Source: Cryptosporangium phraense
Lineage (GTDB): Bacteria; Actinomycetota; Actinomycetes; Mycobacteriales; Cryptosporangiaceae
DNA length: 64,000 nt
NCBI RefSeq assembly: GCF_006912135.1
Contig: NZ_VIRS01000021.1
Span: forward strand, 1-64,000
Reading direction: 5' to 3'
Both the position numbers and the translations under genes were made by a program. The notes under the pieces were generated by a model. That model had not been told where the DNA came from and made no database searches. It worked only from the letters and a program-made list of their open reading frames with translations. Shown here one piece after another: positions 15,286-23,679 of this stretch. Every line of letters begins with the position of its first letter. Within the stretch, counting starts at the first letter, position 1.

Positions 15286-17696
15286 CGGACACCGTCGAAG
15301 GACTGCGGCCGCCGGAGGCGGGCCCCGGCGAGCGCGAGCGGATCACCCGCAAGCGGCTGCCGTTCTGGGACCGGATCAAGTTCCTGCTGCTGTTCGCGGT
15401 GGCGTGGTTCGCGCTGGTCTGGGCGGCGATGGCCGACAACCCGATCCTCCCGTTCCGCGACGCGCTCCTCGACGAGCTGCGCAGCGGGTTCGGGATCGCG
15501 CTCATGGTCCTGTTCGGGCTCGAGTTGCTGCGTCAGCTCCACTTCCTGGTCAGCGAGCACTGGTCGGGCTACCACCGGCTCTGGACCCGGGGGATCTTCG
15601 GCGGCACCGAGCGGCTGTCGCACCGGATGTTCTCGGACTGGACCCGGTTCCGGCTGATCCGGGTGTTCAAGTGGCTGCTGTTCATCGCGGTCGTCGCGGT
15701 GGTGCTCGCGTCGGTGCTCGACACCTCGCCGTTGATGGCGCTGTTCGCCATCCCGGCGATCCTGTGGCAAGCCGCGCCGATGTTCATCCAGGTCTTGTTC
15801 ATCCTGTTCATCGCCGTCGGGCAGTTCGCGGCGATCTTCTGGTTCCTGTCCCGCGGTGGCGTCGAGGTCTATTACCCGGACGACGTCAAGACGCGCTTCG
15901 CCGACGTCTGGGGCCAGGACCACGTGCTCGAGCGGGTCAAGGAGAACATCGTCTACCTGGAGACCCCGGAGGCGATCGAGTCCAAGGGCGGCTACGTGCC
16001 CGGCGGCATCCTGCTGTGGGGGCCGCCCGGCACCGGCAAGACGCTGATGGCCGAGGCGGTCGCGGGCGAGACCGGCAAGCCGTACGTGTTCGTCGACCCG
16101 GGCGCGTTCATCAACATGTTCTTCGGCGTCGGGGTCCTGAAGGTGAAGGGGCTCTTCCGCAAGCTGCGCAAGCTCGCGCTCCGCTACGGCGGCGTCATCG
16201 TGTTCTTCGACGAGGCCGACTCGCTGGGCAACCGCGGTGCGCTGGCGCAGGGCGGCGGGTCGTTCCCGCGCGGCGGGATGACGCCTCCGGCGCCGTTCGC
16301 GGCGACCGGCTGTCACGGCTTCTCCTACTTGTCGGACGAGTCCCAGCTGCTGCTGACGCGTCAGGCGATGGCGGGTGGCCGACAGGACAAAGTGGTCATG
16401 GGCGGCGGCATGGGTGGCGGGGGCGGTGGCATGGGGACGCTCGAGGCGCTGCTCACCGAGCTGTCCGGGCTGAAGAAGCCGCGCGGATTCGTCAACCGGG
16501 TGGTCCGGCGGGCGCTGGGGATGCGGCCGAAGCCGCCGCCCAAGTACCGGATCCTGGTCATGATGGCGACGAACCTGCCCGAGGCGCTGGACGAGGCGCT
16601 GCTCCGGCCGGGCCGGATCGACCGGATCTACAAGGTCGGCTACCCGAGCAAGGCCGGCCGCGTGCGCACGTACATGGGCTATCTCGACAAGGTGAAGCAC
16701 GAGCTGACCGAGGAGCAGGTCGACAAGCTCGCGACGATCACCCCGTACGCGACCGGCGCCACGATCAAGGACATGGTGAACGAGGCGCTGATCACTGCGG
16801 TCCGCGACGACCGCGACACGATCACCTGGCGGGACATCATCCGGGCCAAGCAGCTCAAGGAACTCGGGCCGGCCGAGAACGTCGAGTACATCGAGCGCGA
16901 GCGGCACGCCGTCGCGGTGCACGAGGCCTGTCACGCGGTGGTCGCGTACCGGACCCGGCACCACATGGAGATCGACATCGCGACGATCGAGAAGGGGTCT
17001 GGGTACCTGGGCATGGTCGCCTCGATCCCGCCCGAGGACCAGTTCACGACCTGGCGCAGCCACTACGAGTCCGACATCTACGTGTCGCTGGCGTCGCTGG
17101 CCGGCGAGCGGATGTTCTTCGACGGCGACAGCTCGTCGGGTGTCTCCGGCGACCTGGAGTCGGCGACCGCGGTGGCGACCAACATGGAGGGTGTCTGGGG
17201 GATGGGCACGACCGTGTCGTCCTACGGGTACTCCAGCCAGGTCGGCATCGGTTCGCCGGGCGGGCCGGGGAAGTCGGAGGACCTGAACGCGCGGAAGGCG
17301 CTGGCCGACCGGATCGAGGACAACCTCGCGCTCATGCTGGTGCGCACGGCCGAGATCCTGGAGGAGAACCGGCGCCAGGTGCTGTCGCTGGCGCACGCGC
17401 TGGAGACCCACAAGACGCTCACCGGCGAGGACGTCATCGCGGTGCTGGAGGGCCGGCCCGGGCCGCTGGTGGACGGATCGATCTACGGCAACACCGAGTT
17501 CACCGATCAGCTGGAGACGTACCACCGGGCGGCGCTCGACGCGCATCGCGGCCACGGCAAGCTCGCGGCGAGGATGCCGGACGCGTCGGGGCGGGAGCCG
17601 GTGAGCGTGGGGGCGGGAGACCAGGCGGCGGCGTCGGATTCGAGCATCTGGCGCCGACCGCCGTCGGCGAACGGCTCGGAGCCGGCGAAGGAGTAA
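15282..17696 (+). CDS. FtsH-like membrane AAA protease (M41), divergent
   Basis: An 804-aa protein. About four hydrophobic segments fill residues 25-195. The AAA module has Walker A GPPGTGKTLMAEA (near 247), Walker B VIVFFDEADSLG (near 305) and the second region of homology NLPEALDEALLRPGRIDR. The peptidase part has the zinc motif HEACH (HExxH, near 546) and the third-ligand region SGVSGDLESATAVA. Unlike ordinary FtsH, there are more N-terminal membrane segments and a Gly/Met-rich insertion of roughly 60-70 residues between Walker B and the second region of homology. Probably an accessory rather than the essential FtsH. Translationally coupled to the lipoprotein gene. Confidence 0.82.
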   Translation: MTDTVEGLRPPEAGPGERERITRKRLPFWDRIKFLLLFAVAWFALVWAAMADNPILPFRDALLDELRSGFGIALMVLFGLELLRQLHFLVSEHWSGYHRLWTRGIFGGTERLSHRMFSDWTRFRLIRVFKWLLFIAVVAVVLASVLDTSPLMALFAIPAILWQAAPMFIQVLFILFIAVGQFAAIFWFLSRGGVEVYYPDDVKTRFADVWGQDHVLERVKENIVYLETPEAIESKGGYVPGGILLWGPPGTGKTLMAEAVAGETGKPYVFVDPGAFINMFFGVGVLKVKGLFRKLRKLALRYGGVIVFFDEADSLGNRGALAQGGGSFPRGGMTPPAPFAATGCHGFSYLSDESQLLLTRQAMAGGRQDKVVMGGGMGGGGGGMGTLEALLTELSGLKKPRGFVNRVVRRALGMRPKPPPKYRILVMMATNLPEALDEALLRPGRIDRIYKVGYPSKAGRVRTYMGYLDKVKHELTEEQVDKLATITPYATGATIKDMVNEALITAVRDDRDTITWRDIIRAKQLKELGPAENVEYIERERHAVAVHEACHAVVAYRTRHHMEIDIATIEKGSGYLGMVASIPPEDQFTTWRSHYESDIYVSLASLAGERMFFDGDSSSGVSGDLESATAVATNMEGVWGMGTTVSSYGYSSQVGIGSPGGPGKSEDLNARKALADRIEDNLALMLVRTAEILEENRRQVLSLAHALETHKTLTGEDVIAVLEGRPGPLVDGSIYGNTEFTDQLETYHRAALDAHRGHGKLAARMPDASGREPVSVGAGDQAAASDSSIWRRPPSANGSEPAKE

Positions 17697-17838
17697 CCCG
17701 GCTCTTGTATCGGCGCCCCGCCGCCGGCCGGGCACTGCTGCGGACGGCGGTGCCGGGGTGGCGTCGACGCTGTTCCGGGCCGAGTTGAGGGAGGCCCTGA
17801 GGACCGGCCTCGCGCTCGAGCCTCGATTGCTGGTCGCG

Positions 17839-17876
17839 CGGGAGGCGCACGACGCGACGGCGTCGTGCGCCTCCCG
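17839..17876. terminator. strong bidirectional hairpin terminator
   Basis: A perfect 17-bp stem with a 4-base loop: the left arm begins CGGGAGGCGCACGACGC at 17839 and the right arm is its exact complement ending at 17876. It lies between the convergent FtsH-like and lipase genes. The remaining 180 bases of this gap show nothing else I can support. Confidence 0.85.
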
Positions 17877-17921
17877 GTCAGCGGGGCGAGATGAATCCGG
17901 CGCCCGATGCCCCGGCCGACG

Positions 17922-19109
17922 TCAGCGGGACTCGCTGAACCAGCGGACTATCCGGGCGGTGGCGCGGGCGTCGGACGTGATGTGGTCGGTCGGCCCCACC
18001 TCCACGATCGGGGCGTCCACCCCGCTCCTCGCCAGGTCCGCACGGCAACCCACCGTGTTCCCGTACGCTGCCTGCTCGTCGGTCGTCGTGGCGTACAGAC
18101 GGATCGGGGCGCGGGGCGTCCAGTCGGCGCACGTCCCGTCGGCTACCCGCAGCGCGGCGGCGAAGCGGGCCGTCGGGTGCTCCAGCAGACGCACACCGCG
18201 GGGTGTCAGTAGCGCCCGGGGTGAGGCCGGCAGCGCGGGCAGGAGTTCCGGCCCCGGATGAGAATTGTCGAACAGCGGCGGCAGCGTCCGATCGTACGGA
18301 GCGCGGAACACCTCGGACGGCGACCCGTACAGGCCGTGCAGCCGGTTCCAGGAGATCAGCAGATACGACACATAGGCGGCGCTCCACTGCGGATGCAGCG
18401 TCCCCGCCAGCATGGCCGGGATCTCGGCGTCCCGCAGGTGATAGGCGCCGCTGATCGGGGCCACCGCGGCGAGCCGGAAGCCGGACCCCGGCGCCTGCAA
18501 CTGCCGGGCCAGCCCCATCGCCGCCGACGCGCCCTGCGAGAAGCCGGTCACGTACACGTCCCGGGTCAGCGTGCGGCCGACCGTCGGGGCGAACCGCTCA
18601 GCCGCACGGAGCAGGTCCAGTGAGGCGGTGGTTTCTGACGGGACGTCCAAATAAGGGTGAAGGCCGGGGCCGACGCCGAGGCCCAGGTAATCCGGGGCGA
18701 CGGCGGCGAAGCCGGCGGACGCGTAGGAGACCGGAGCGGCCGTGCCCCAGGGATCGTCGGTCACCGACGGAGCGTCGCCGCGGTAGACCTCGGTGCCGTG
18801 GGCGTAGGAGACGACCTTCAGGGCCCGCCGGGAGTCGGGGAGCACCACCAGGCCGCTGGCGGTCGTGCGCCGGCCGTTGGCGCCGACCGTGCGGTAGACC
18901 AGCCGGTAGAGCGTGACGCCGTGGCGCGTCTCGGCCGCGTCGAAACCGGCCGAGGTGAGCTCGGCCCTGGCTTGGGTCGCGGTGAGGGTGCGGAGTCTGG
19001 TCGCGGAGACGACGTCCCCGCGGTGCGCGGTAGGGGGACTCGCCGACGCCGGGGCGGCGACGAGTCCGAAGGAGACAACGGCGGCGAGGCAGAGCGTGCG
19101 GAGTGTCAT
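17922..19109 (-). CDS. secreted alpha/beta-hydrolase (secretory lipase family)
   Basis: A 395-aa exported hydrolase of the LIP/secretory-lipase type (Candida lipase A-like fold, common in actinomycetes). The signal peptide is LCLAAVVSFGLVAAPASAS. The nucleophile elbow GFSQGAS lies near residue 195, with the Asp region around TTTDEQAAYGN near 348 and the C-terminal His in GPTDHITSDA. DYLGLGVG and PYLDVPSE are conserved upstream of the elbow. Likely releases fatty acids from lipids or esters outside the cell. No neighbouring gene defines the substrate. Confidence 0.85.
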   Translation of the reverse strand: MTLRTLCLAAVVSFGLVAAPASASPPTAHRGDVVSATRLRTLTATQARAELTSAGFDAAETRHGVTLYRLVYRTVGANGRRTTASGLVVLPDSRRALKVVSYAHGTEVYRGDAPSVTDDPWGTAAPVSYASAGFAAVAPDYLGLGVGPGLHPYLDVPSETTASLDLLRAAERFAPTVGRTLTRDVYVTGFSQGASAAMGLARQLQAPGSGFRLAAVAPISGAYHLRDAEIPAMLAGTLHPQWSAAYVSYLLISWNRLHGLYGSPSEVFRAPYDRTLPPLFDNSHPGPELLPALPASPRALLTPRGVRLLEHPTARFAAALRVADGTCADWTPRAPIRLYATTTDEQAAYGNTVGCRADLARSGVDAPIVEVGPTDHITSDARATARIVRWFSESR

Positions 19110-19180
19110 GACCCGACGGTAGAAATTCCGGCGGTTCCGGTCGTCACCCTGCGGAGTCGCCCGCCGCTAGCTCGGGGGTA

Positions 19181-19486
19181 CTAGCTGTGCCGCTCGGGTA
19201 CCGGGTTCTCGAACAGCGCCCGGAGCGCGGTCACGTGCCGGCCGTAGGCCGCCTTGCCGGCCGGCGTGAGGCTGACCCAGGTCTTGACCCGGCCGCGCCC
19301 GGTGGGCTTCGCGATGTCGACGTAGCCGGCGTCCTGGAGCACCTTCAGGTGCTTGCTCAGGACGGAGTCGGCCACGCCGAGCAGGTCGCGCAGCACGCCG
19401 AACTCGGTGCTGCTGGTCGCGTCGAGGAACGCGCAGATACGCAGCCGGTTGGGGGCGTGGATCGTCTCGTCGAACGGCTCGGTCAC
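19181..19486 (-). CDS. winged-helix (DNA-binding) regulator, ArsR/MarR-like
   Basis: A 101-aa single-domain regulator. Its winged helix covers almost the whole protein: IHAPNRLRICAFLDATSSTE, then LRDLLGVADSVLSKHLKVLQ as recognition region, and the wing GRGRVKTWVSLTPAGK. This is the small 'transcriptional regulator, DUF-winged helix' type frequently encoded next to a membrane protein of unknown function, as here. It starts at a GTG overlapping the stop of the membrane-protein gene by four bases. Likely autoregulates through the direct repeats at 19929-19963. Confidence 0.82.
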   Translation of the reverse strand: MTEPFDETIHAPNRLRICAFLDATSSTEFGVLRDLLGVADSVLSKHLKVLQDAGYVDIAKPTGRGRVKTWVSLTPAGKAAYGRHVTALRALFENPVPERHS

Positions 19487-19926
19487 CCGGCCGCCCGGAG
19501 CTGGGCCCGCAGCGCCGCGTCGAAGCGCCGGCCGAGGACGATCGTGGCCACGACGTCGACCGCGGCGATGAGCCAGGCCACCCAGCGCAGGTCGGTGTAG
19601 GACCCGAGGACCCAGGACGCGGCCAGGCTGACGCCGACCAGCGCGCCGAGCGCGCCCGCCCACCGGCCGGCCCGGCCGGCCTCGAAGCCGGAGACCCAGA
19701 CGCCGGTCATCCGGCGGTAGGCGTTGGCCAGAACGACGCAGAGCGCGAGAAAGACGACGCACCCCACGCACATCAGCACGATGTTCCCGAAGCTCATCAT
19801 GACGACGTCGAAGGCGACGAGCGCGCCGAGGGCCGGGTGGTACCACCAGGGGGTGACGAGCCGGTCGGCGACCGCGGCCCGGGCGTCGGCGATGGCGGTG
19901 AGCTGCTCCGCTGCGTTGCTTTCCAT
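19483..19926 (-). CDS. four-helix membrane protein paired with the winged-helix regulator
   Basis: A 147-aa membrane protein with about four hydrophobic helices: around HPALGALVAFDVVMMSFG, LMCVGCVVFLALCVVLAN, AGALGALVGVSLAASWVL and VAWLIAAVDVVATIVLG. No enzymatic motif seen. The gene precedes and overlaps a small winged-helix regulator gene, a pairing that recurs in actinobacteria. The ATG is only two bases from an 11-bp direct repeat, leaving no room for a Shine-Dalgarno, so a leaderless transcript is likely. Function unknown. Confidence 0.78.
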   Translation of the reverse strand: MESNAAEQLTAIADARAAVADRLVTPWWYHPALGALVAFDVVMMSFGNIVLMCVGCVVFLALCVVLANAYRRMTGVWVSGFEAGRAGRWAGALGALVGVSLAASWVLGSYTDLRWVAWLIAAVDVVATIVLGRRFDAALRAQLRAAG

Positions 19927-19928
19927 GC

Positions 19929-19963
19929 CGGAAAGTCAATCATTTTCCAGAACGGAAAGTCAA
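19929..19963 (-). repeat. direct repeat in promoter of the membrane protein/regulator operon
   Basis: TTGACTTTCCG (minus strand) occurs twice, at 19953-19963 and 19929-19939, 24 bases apart, with TTCTGGAAAAT between. Each copy contains a -35-like TTGACT, and TTTCC/GGAAA also form short inverted repeats. It lies directly before the ATG of the membrane protein gene. Likely binding sites for the winged-helix regulator; inferred from position only. Confidence 0.5.
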
Positions 19964-20032
19964 GAGGGGTTTCCCTTCCCGAGCGTCGCGGGTACCGCCC
20001 TGTCACCCGACACTCTCCACCCAGGAGGAACC

Positions 20033-20242
20033 ATGGCCGACGACACCACGCACGCCCGCAGCGCCGTCACCGGCGAGTTCGTCACCGACGACACCGCCGC
20101 GAAGCACCCCGACACCACCGTCGTCGAGGGCTCGTCCCAGGACGGCGACTCCAAGCGCAATCGCAGCGCGGTCACCGGCGAGTTCGTCTCCGACGACACC
20201 GTCGACAAGCACCCCGACACCACGGTCGTCGAGAAGGGCTGA
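20033..20242 (+). CDS. 69-aa protein made of two copies of a 24-aa module
   Basis: A small acidic protein with an excellent AGGAGG ribosome binding site. Residues 9-32 and 44-67 are near-copies, 21 of 24 identical: RSAVTGEFV, then DDT, then KHPDTTVVE. Single-copy versions of this R-S-x-x-T/S-G-x-F-V ... HP-x-T-T-V motif occur in many short uncharacterised bacterial proteins. Here the unit is duplicated in tandem with an 11-residue linker. No signal or membrane segment. Function unknown; the strong RBS suggests high expression. Confidence 0.75.
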   Translation: MADDTTHARSAVTGEFVTDDTAAKHPDTTVVEGSSQDGDSKRNRSAVTGEFVSDDTVDKHPDTTVVEKG

Positions 20243-20339
20243 ACCTTCTCCGGCGGGCTCGCGTGCACCTCGCTGAGCCCGCTGGACGACCGCCGCGTCC
20301 GGCTCTCCGCCGATCGAATCATCGACCCGAGGAGAAGTC

Positions 20340-21323
20340 GTGACCGTGCAAACCTCCCTCAAACCCACCCTCGCCCTCCTGGCCCTCGGCACCGCCTTCG
20401 TCGCCGGGGGAGTGCTGCTCCTGCACGCCGGCGCCCAGTACGCCTGGGACGGCTCCGCCCCGACCTGCGCCGGCGACGTCATGTCACCCGGCGACCAGTG
20501 CCTCTCCTGGGGCCGCCGCGGCAGCTACGACTACGACCAGGGCATCGTCGACGCGGTCGACAGCGGCCGCTTCCTGCGCGGGATCGGCGGCATCCTGGTC
20601 GGCGGCCTCGGCGCGACGCTCCTGTACGCCGCCGGGAGCTTCGCCCGGCGTCCGGCCGGTCGCATCTGCGCCGCGTCCGGCCTGCTCACGCTGTTCCTGG
20701 CGGCCCTCGGTCTGCTGACCGTCGGCTCCGGGTTCGCGCTCGTCGCGGCCGTCGGCGCGGCCGCCGCCGGCGTCGTGCTCAGCGTCGCGATCGGAGTGCC
20801 GGTCGGGCGGGTGGTGTACTACGCCGCCGGCGTCGGCCTGCTCGCCGGTGCGGCCGCGCTCGTCGCCTCCGGCTCCGCGTATGCCTTCGGTGGACGCCTG
20901 TCCGGCGCCGGCCCGTCCGATTCGCTGACGCTGTTCCTGGCCGACGCGTTCCGCGCGCACGGCGCCGAGTTGCGGTACGTGGGCGCGGTGGTGGCACTCG
21001 CCGTCGCCTGCCGGCTACTGCGCACCGCTCTGGACGGTCTCCCGCGCGAGTCGGTCGGGCCGGACTCCGCCACCGACCTCTCGGACGCCGAGCTCGAAGC
21101 GCGCCACCACCTGATCCTCACGCCGGTCACCCCGACGAGCCTGCGCGCCGGGCTGTGGTGCGCGGCCGGCGCGGTGGCCTGGGCGGGCGCCGCCTACCTG
21201 GCCACCCGGGCCACCGCGGCCGGGTCGGTCGGCGCGGTCGTGCTGGTGCTGCTCGGCCTGGCCGCGGCCGGACGTCTCGCCCCGCGCCGCCGCCCGGTCG
21301 CTCACCTGTCGGAGATCTCGTAG
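20340..21323 (+). CDS. polytopic membrane protein of unknown function
   Basis: A 327-aa protein with about seven to eight Ala/Gly/Leu-rich membrane helices. After the first helix (residues 9-30) comes an extracytoplasmic loop with two cysteines, PTCAGDVMSPGDQCLSW, which may form a disulfide. A cytoplasmic loop near 240-260 is charged. GTG start with GAGGAG upstream. The last 22 bases overlap the convergent acyl-CoA-ligase gene. I do not recognise the family. Confidence 0.7.
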   Translation: MTVQTSLKPTLALLALGTAFVAGGVLLLHAGAQYAWDGSAPTCAGDVMSPGDQCLSWGRRGSYDYDQGIVDAVDSGRFLRGIGGILVGGLGATLLYAAGSFARRPAGRICAASGLLTLFLAALGLLTVGSGFALVAAVGAAAAGVVLSVAIGVPVGRVVYYAAGVGLLAGAAALVASGSAYAFGGRLSGAGPSDSLTLFLADAFRAHGAELRYVGAVVALAVACRLLRTALDGLPRESVGPDSATDLSDAELEARHHLILTPVTPTSLRAGLWCAAGAVAWAGAAYLATRATAAGSVGAVVLVLLGLAAAGRLAPRRRPVAHLSEIS

Positions 21324-22876
21324 CTCCGGGCCAGGTCGCGGAGGACGTTCTTCGCGACCTTGTCGAGGGTGGCGCGGGGGAACTCGTCCACGAAGTAGAC
21401 CGCGCGGGGGACCTTGAAGTCGGACAGCGTCTCCCGGCAGCGGTCGATCACGGTCGTTCCGAGCAGCACCTCGTCGGCGTCCGGGGCCTTGATGACGAAC
21501 GCGACCGGGACCTCGTCCAACATCGGGTGCGCGGCGCCGACGACCGCGACGTCGGCGACGCCGGCGACGGTCCGGCAGACGTCCTCGACCTCGCGGGCCG
21601 AGACGTTCTCGCCGCCGACCTTGAGCAGGTCGGAGTCGCGCTCGCAGTAGACGAGGGCACCGTCCTCGCCGAGGCGGACGATGTCGCCGGTGCGGAACCA
21701 GCCGTCGTCGGTGAACGACTTCGCCATCGCGCCGGGGTCGTCGAGGTACTCGGCGAACAGCTGGATACCGCGGGTGCCGCGGATCCACAGTTCGCCGGGC
21801 CGGCCGTCGGCGCAGACCTCACCGGTGGCCGCGTCGACGACGAGGGCCTCGTAGCCGGGGGTGGGGGTGCCCATCGCCCGCGGTGGCGGGGAGAAGCCCG
21901 GGCCGGCCGTGATCGCCGGGGTGACGGTCTCGGTCATGCCGAACGCGGGCAGGATCGCGAAGCCGAGCGCGGCCTCGAGCTCGGGCACGACCGCGCCGAA
22001 GACCCCGGCCTTCAGCCGGTGCTCCGGGGCCGGGTGGCTGAGGATCGCCCTGATGACGAACGGGATCAGCGAGATGTGCGTGACCCGGTGCCGGGCGACG
22101 ACGTCCCAGAACCGGGACGCCGAGAACCGGGGCTGGAGCACGACCGTGCCGCCCGCCCCGAGCGTCGTCCAGATCGACCAGCTCTGCGCGTTGACGTGGA
22201 AGAACGGCAGGTAGACGAGGTAGACGTCGTCGGCGGTCATGCGCAGGGTCGTCGGGGCGACGCGGGCGGCCCAGAGCGCGTTGGCGTGGGTGTGCACGAC
22301 CGCCTTGGGCCGGGACGTCGTCCCGGACGTGAACAGGATCCCGGCCGGCGCCAGCGGCTCGGCCGCGCGCGGGGCGAGCGAGGCCGGGTCCCCGAACAAC
22401 GCGTCGAACGCGAGGCCGCCGGTTCTGGGCCCGCCGTCGGCGCCGGCGGCGCCGTCGGTGACCGCGACCCACCGCAGACCGGGCGCGGCCTCGGCGATCA
22501 GCGCGGCGAACGCCGGTTGCGTCACCGCGGCGACGCAACCCGCCTTCTCCACGAAGTACGCGACCTCGGCGGCCGAGCTCCGCGTGTTCGTCGTGACCGT
22601 CACCGCGCCCAGCGTCGCGCAGGCGTACCAGGTCAGCACGCCCTCCGGGCAGTTCTCGGCGTGCAGCAGCACGGTGTCACCGGGTCCGATGCCCCGCCCG
22701 GCCAGGCCGGCCGCGACCCGGCGCACGTCGGTCCAGAACTCGGCGTACGTCCAGGTCCGGGGCTCGGCGTCGAACGGGGCCCAGATCAGGAACGGCTTGT
22801 CCGGCTGCCGGGCCGCCCACGACGCCAGCAGCCACGGGATGTCCTGCCCGGCGAACTGGAACTCGGCTGCGCTCAT
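21302..22876 (-). CDS. AMP-forming acyl-CoA ligase (CaiC/FadD-like)
   Basis: A 524-aa ANL-superfamily ligase that would activate a carboxylic acid with ATP to its CoA thioester. The P-loop-like motif A3 is FTSGTTSRPKAVVHTH (near 180), the ATP/adenylate motif FGMTETV (near 310), A7 WFRTGDIV and the A8 hinge with LLKVGGENVSAREVED; the catalytic C-terminal Lys lies in TLDKVAKNVLRD. The N-terminal part is closest in style to crotonobetaine/carnitine-CoA ligases. It overlaps the upstream crotonase gene by one base (TGATG), so both belong to the minus-strand arm of the sterol/lipid cluster. Substrate unproven. Confidence 0.88.
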   Translation of the reverse strand: MSAAEFQFAGQDIPWLLASWAARQPDKPFLIWAPFDAEPRTWTYAEFWTDVRRVAAGLAGRGIGPGDTVLLHAENCPEGVLTWYACATLGAVTVTTNTRSSAAEVAYFVEKAGCVAAVTQPAFAALIAEAAPGLRWVAVTDGAAGADGGPRTGGLAFDALFGDPASLAPRAAEPLAPAGILFTSGTTSRPKAVVHTHANALWAARVAPTTLRMTADDVYLVYLPFFHVNAQSWSIWTTLGAGGTVVLQPRFSASRFWDVVARHRVTHISLIPFVIRAILSHPAPEHRLKAGVFGAVVPELEAALGFAILPAFGMTETVTPAITAGPGFSPPPRAMGTPTPGYEALVVDAATGEVCADGRPGELWIRGTRGIQLFAEYLDDPGAMAKSFTDDGWFRTGDIVRLGEDGALVYCERDSDLLKVGGENVSAREVEDVCRTVAGVADVAVVGAAHPMLDEVPVAFVIKAPDADEVLLGTTVIDRCRETLSDFKVPRAVYFVDEFPRATLDKVAKNVLRDLARSYEISDR

Positions 22877-23679
22877 CACGCCCCCACGAAGTTCGGCGGG
22901 CGCTTCTCCAGGAACGCGGTCGGCCCCTCCACGGCGTCCTTCGAGGCCATCACCTCCCGGCCCAGCGCCTCCTCGATCCCGAACGCCTCGGCTTCCGGCA
23001 GGCACTCGGTCTCGCGCAGCGTCGCCAGGATCGCCCGCACTGCCAGCGGCCCGTTGGCCGCGATCCGATCGGCGATCTCGCGGGCCTTGGCCAGCGCGGA
23101 CCCGTCCGGCACCACGTAGTTGATCAGCCCGAGCTCGCGGGCCCGCTGGGCCGGGATGTCGGCCCCGGTCAGCAGCATCTCGGCCGCCACCGCGTACCCC
23201 ATCTGGCGACGCAGCCGCACCGCCGACCCGGCCATCGGGAACAGCCCGCGCTGCACCTCGGTGACCCCGAACACGGCCGACTCGCCGGCCACCCGGATGT
23301 CGGTGCCCTGCAGGATCTCGGTGCCGCCGGCCCGGGCCACGCCCTCCGCGGCCAGGATGATCGGCTTGGTCGGCCGGTAGGTCTTGAGGTAGGCCGCGAG
23401 CGAGATCCCGGGCTCGTCCTGGAGCCGGACGATCCACTCGTTGTCCTGGACCCCGGCCCGCAGGCGTCCGATCTCGGCCAGGTCCATGCCCGCGCAGAAC
23501 ACCGGGCCGCGTCCGGTGAGGATCGCGACCCGTAGCGTGTCGTCGGCGTCCAGGCGTTTCCAGGCGTCGAGCAGCCGGCAGAGGATCTCGGCGTTCGTCG
23601 CGTTGCGCTTCTCCGGCCGGTTGAGGGTCACGGTCAGCACCGGCCCGTCGGCCTCGACGAGTACGAGCGGCTCGGTCAT
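22876..23679 (-). CDS. enoyl-CoA hydratase
   Basis: A 267-aa crotonase-fold enzyme. The oxyanion-hole segment is CAGMDLAEI (near 62), and GVARAGGTEILQGTDIRVA forms the second part. Both catalytic glutamates expected of a true hydratase appear to be present, in FGVTEVQRGLFP and in AAEMLLTG, so hydration of a 2-enoyl-CoA is likely. The C-terminus FLEKRPPNFVGA matches the common family ending. Four-base overlap with the next crotonase upstream. In the context of the Ltp/DUF35 arm, a role in side-chain beta-oxidation is inferred. Confidence 0.88.
   Translation of the reverse strand: MTEPLVLVEADGPVLTVTLNRPEKRNATNAEILCRLLDAWKRLDADDTLRVAILTGRGPVFCAGMDLAEIGRLRAGVQDNEWIVRLQDEPGISLAAYLKTYRPTKPIILAAEGVARAGGTEILQGTDIRVAGESAVFGVTEVQRGLFPMAGSAVRLRRQMGYAVAAEMLLTGADIPAQRARELGLINYVVPDGSALAKAREIADRIAANGPLAVRAILATLRETECLPEAEAFGIEEALGREVMASKDAVEGPTAFLEKRPPNFVGA

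Noticed and set aside
15219-17735. 838-aa open frame on the minus strand across the FtsH-like gene
   Set aside because: Arg/Asp/Pro/His-rich shadow caused by high third-position G+C; no domain, while the plus strand carries clear AAA and M41 motifs.
17758-18261. 167-aa plus-strand frame beyond the FtsH-like gene
   Set aside because: It crosses the terminator hairpin and lies antisense to the lipase gene; composition is that of a shadow.
21302-22876. FadD19 orthologue (sterol C24-branched CoA ligase)
   Set aside because: The N-terminal sequence looks more like CaiC-type ligases than FadD19, so only a general ligase call is given.
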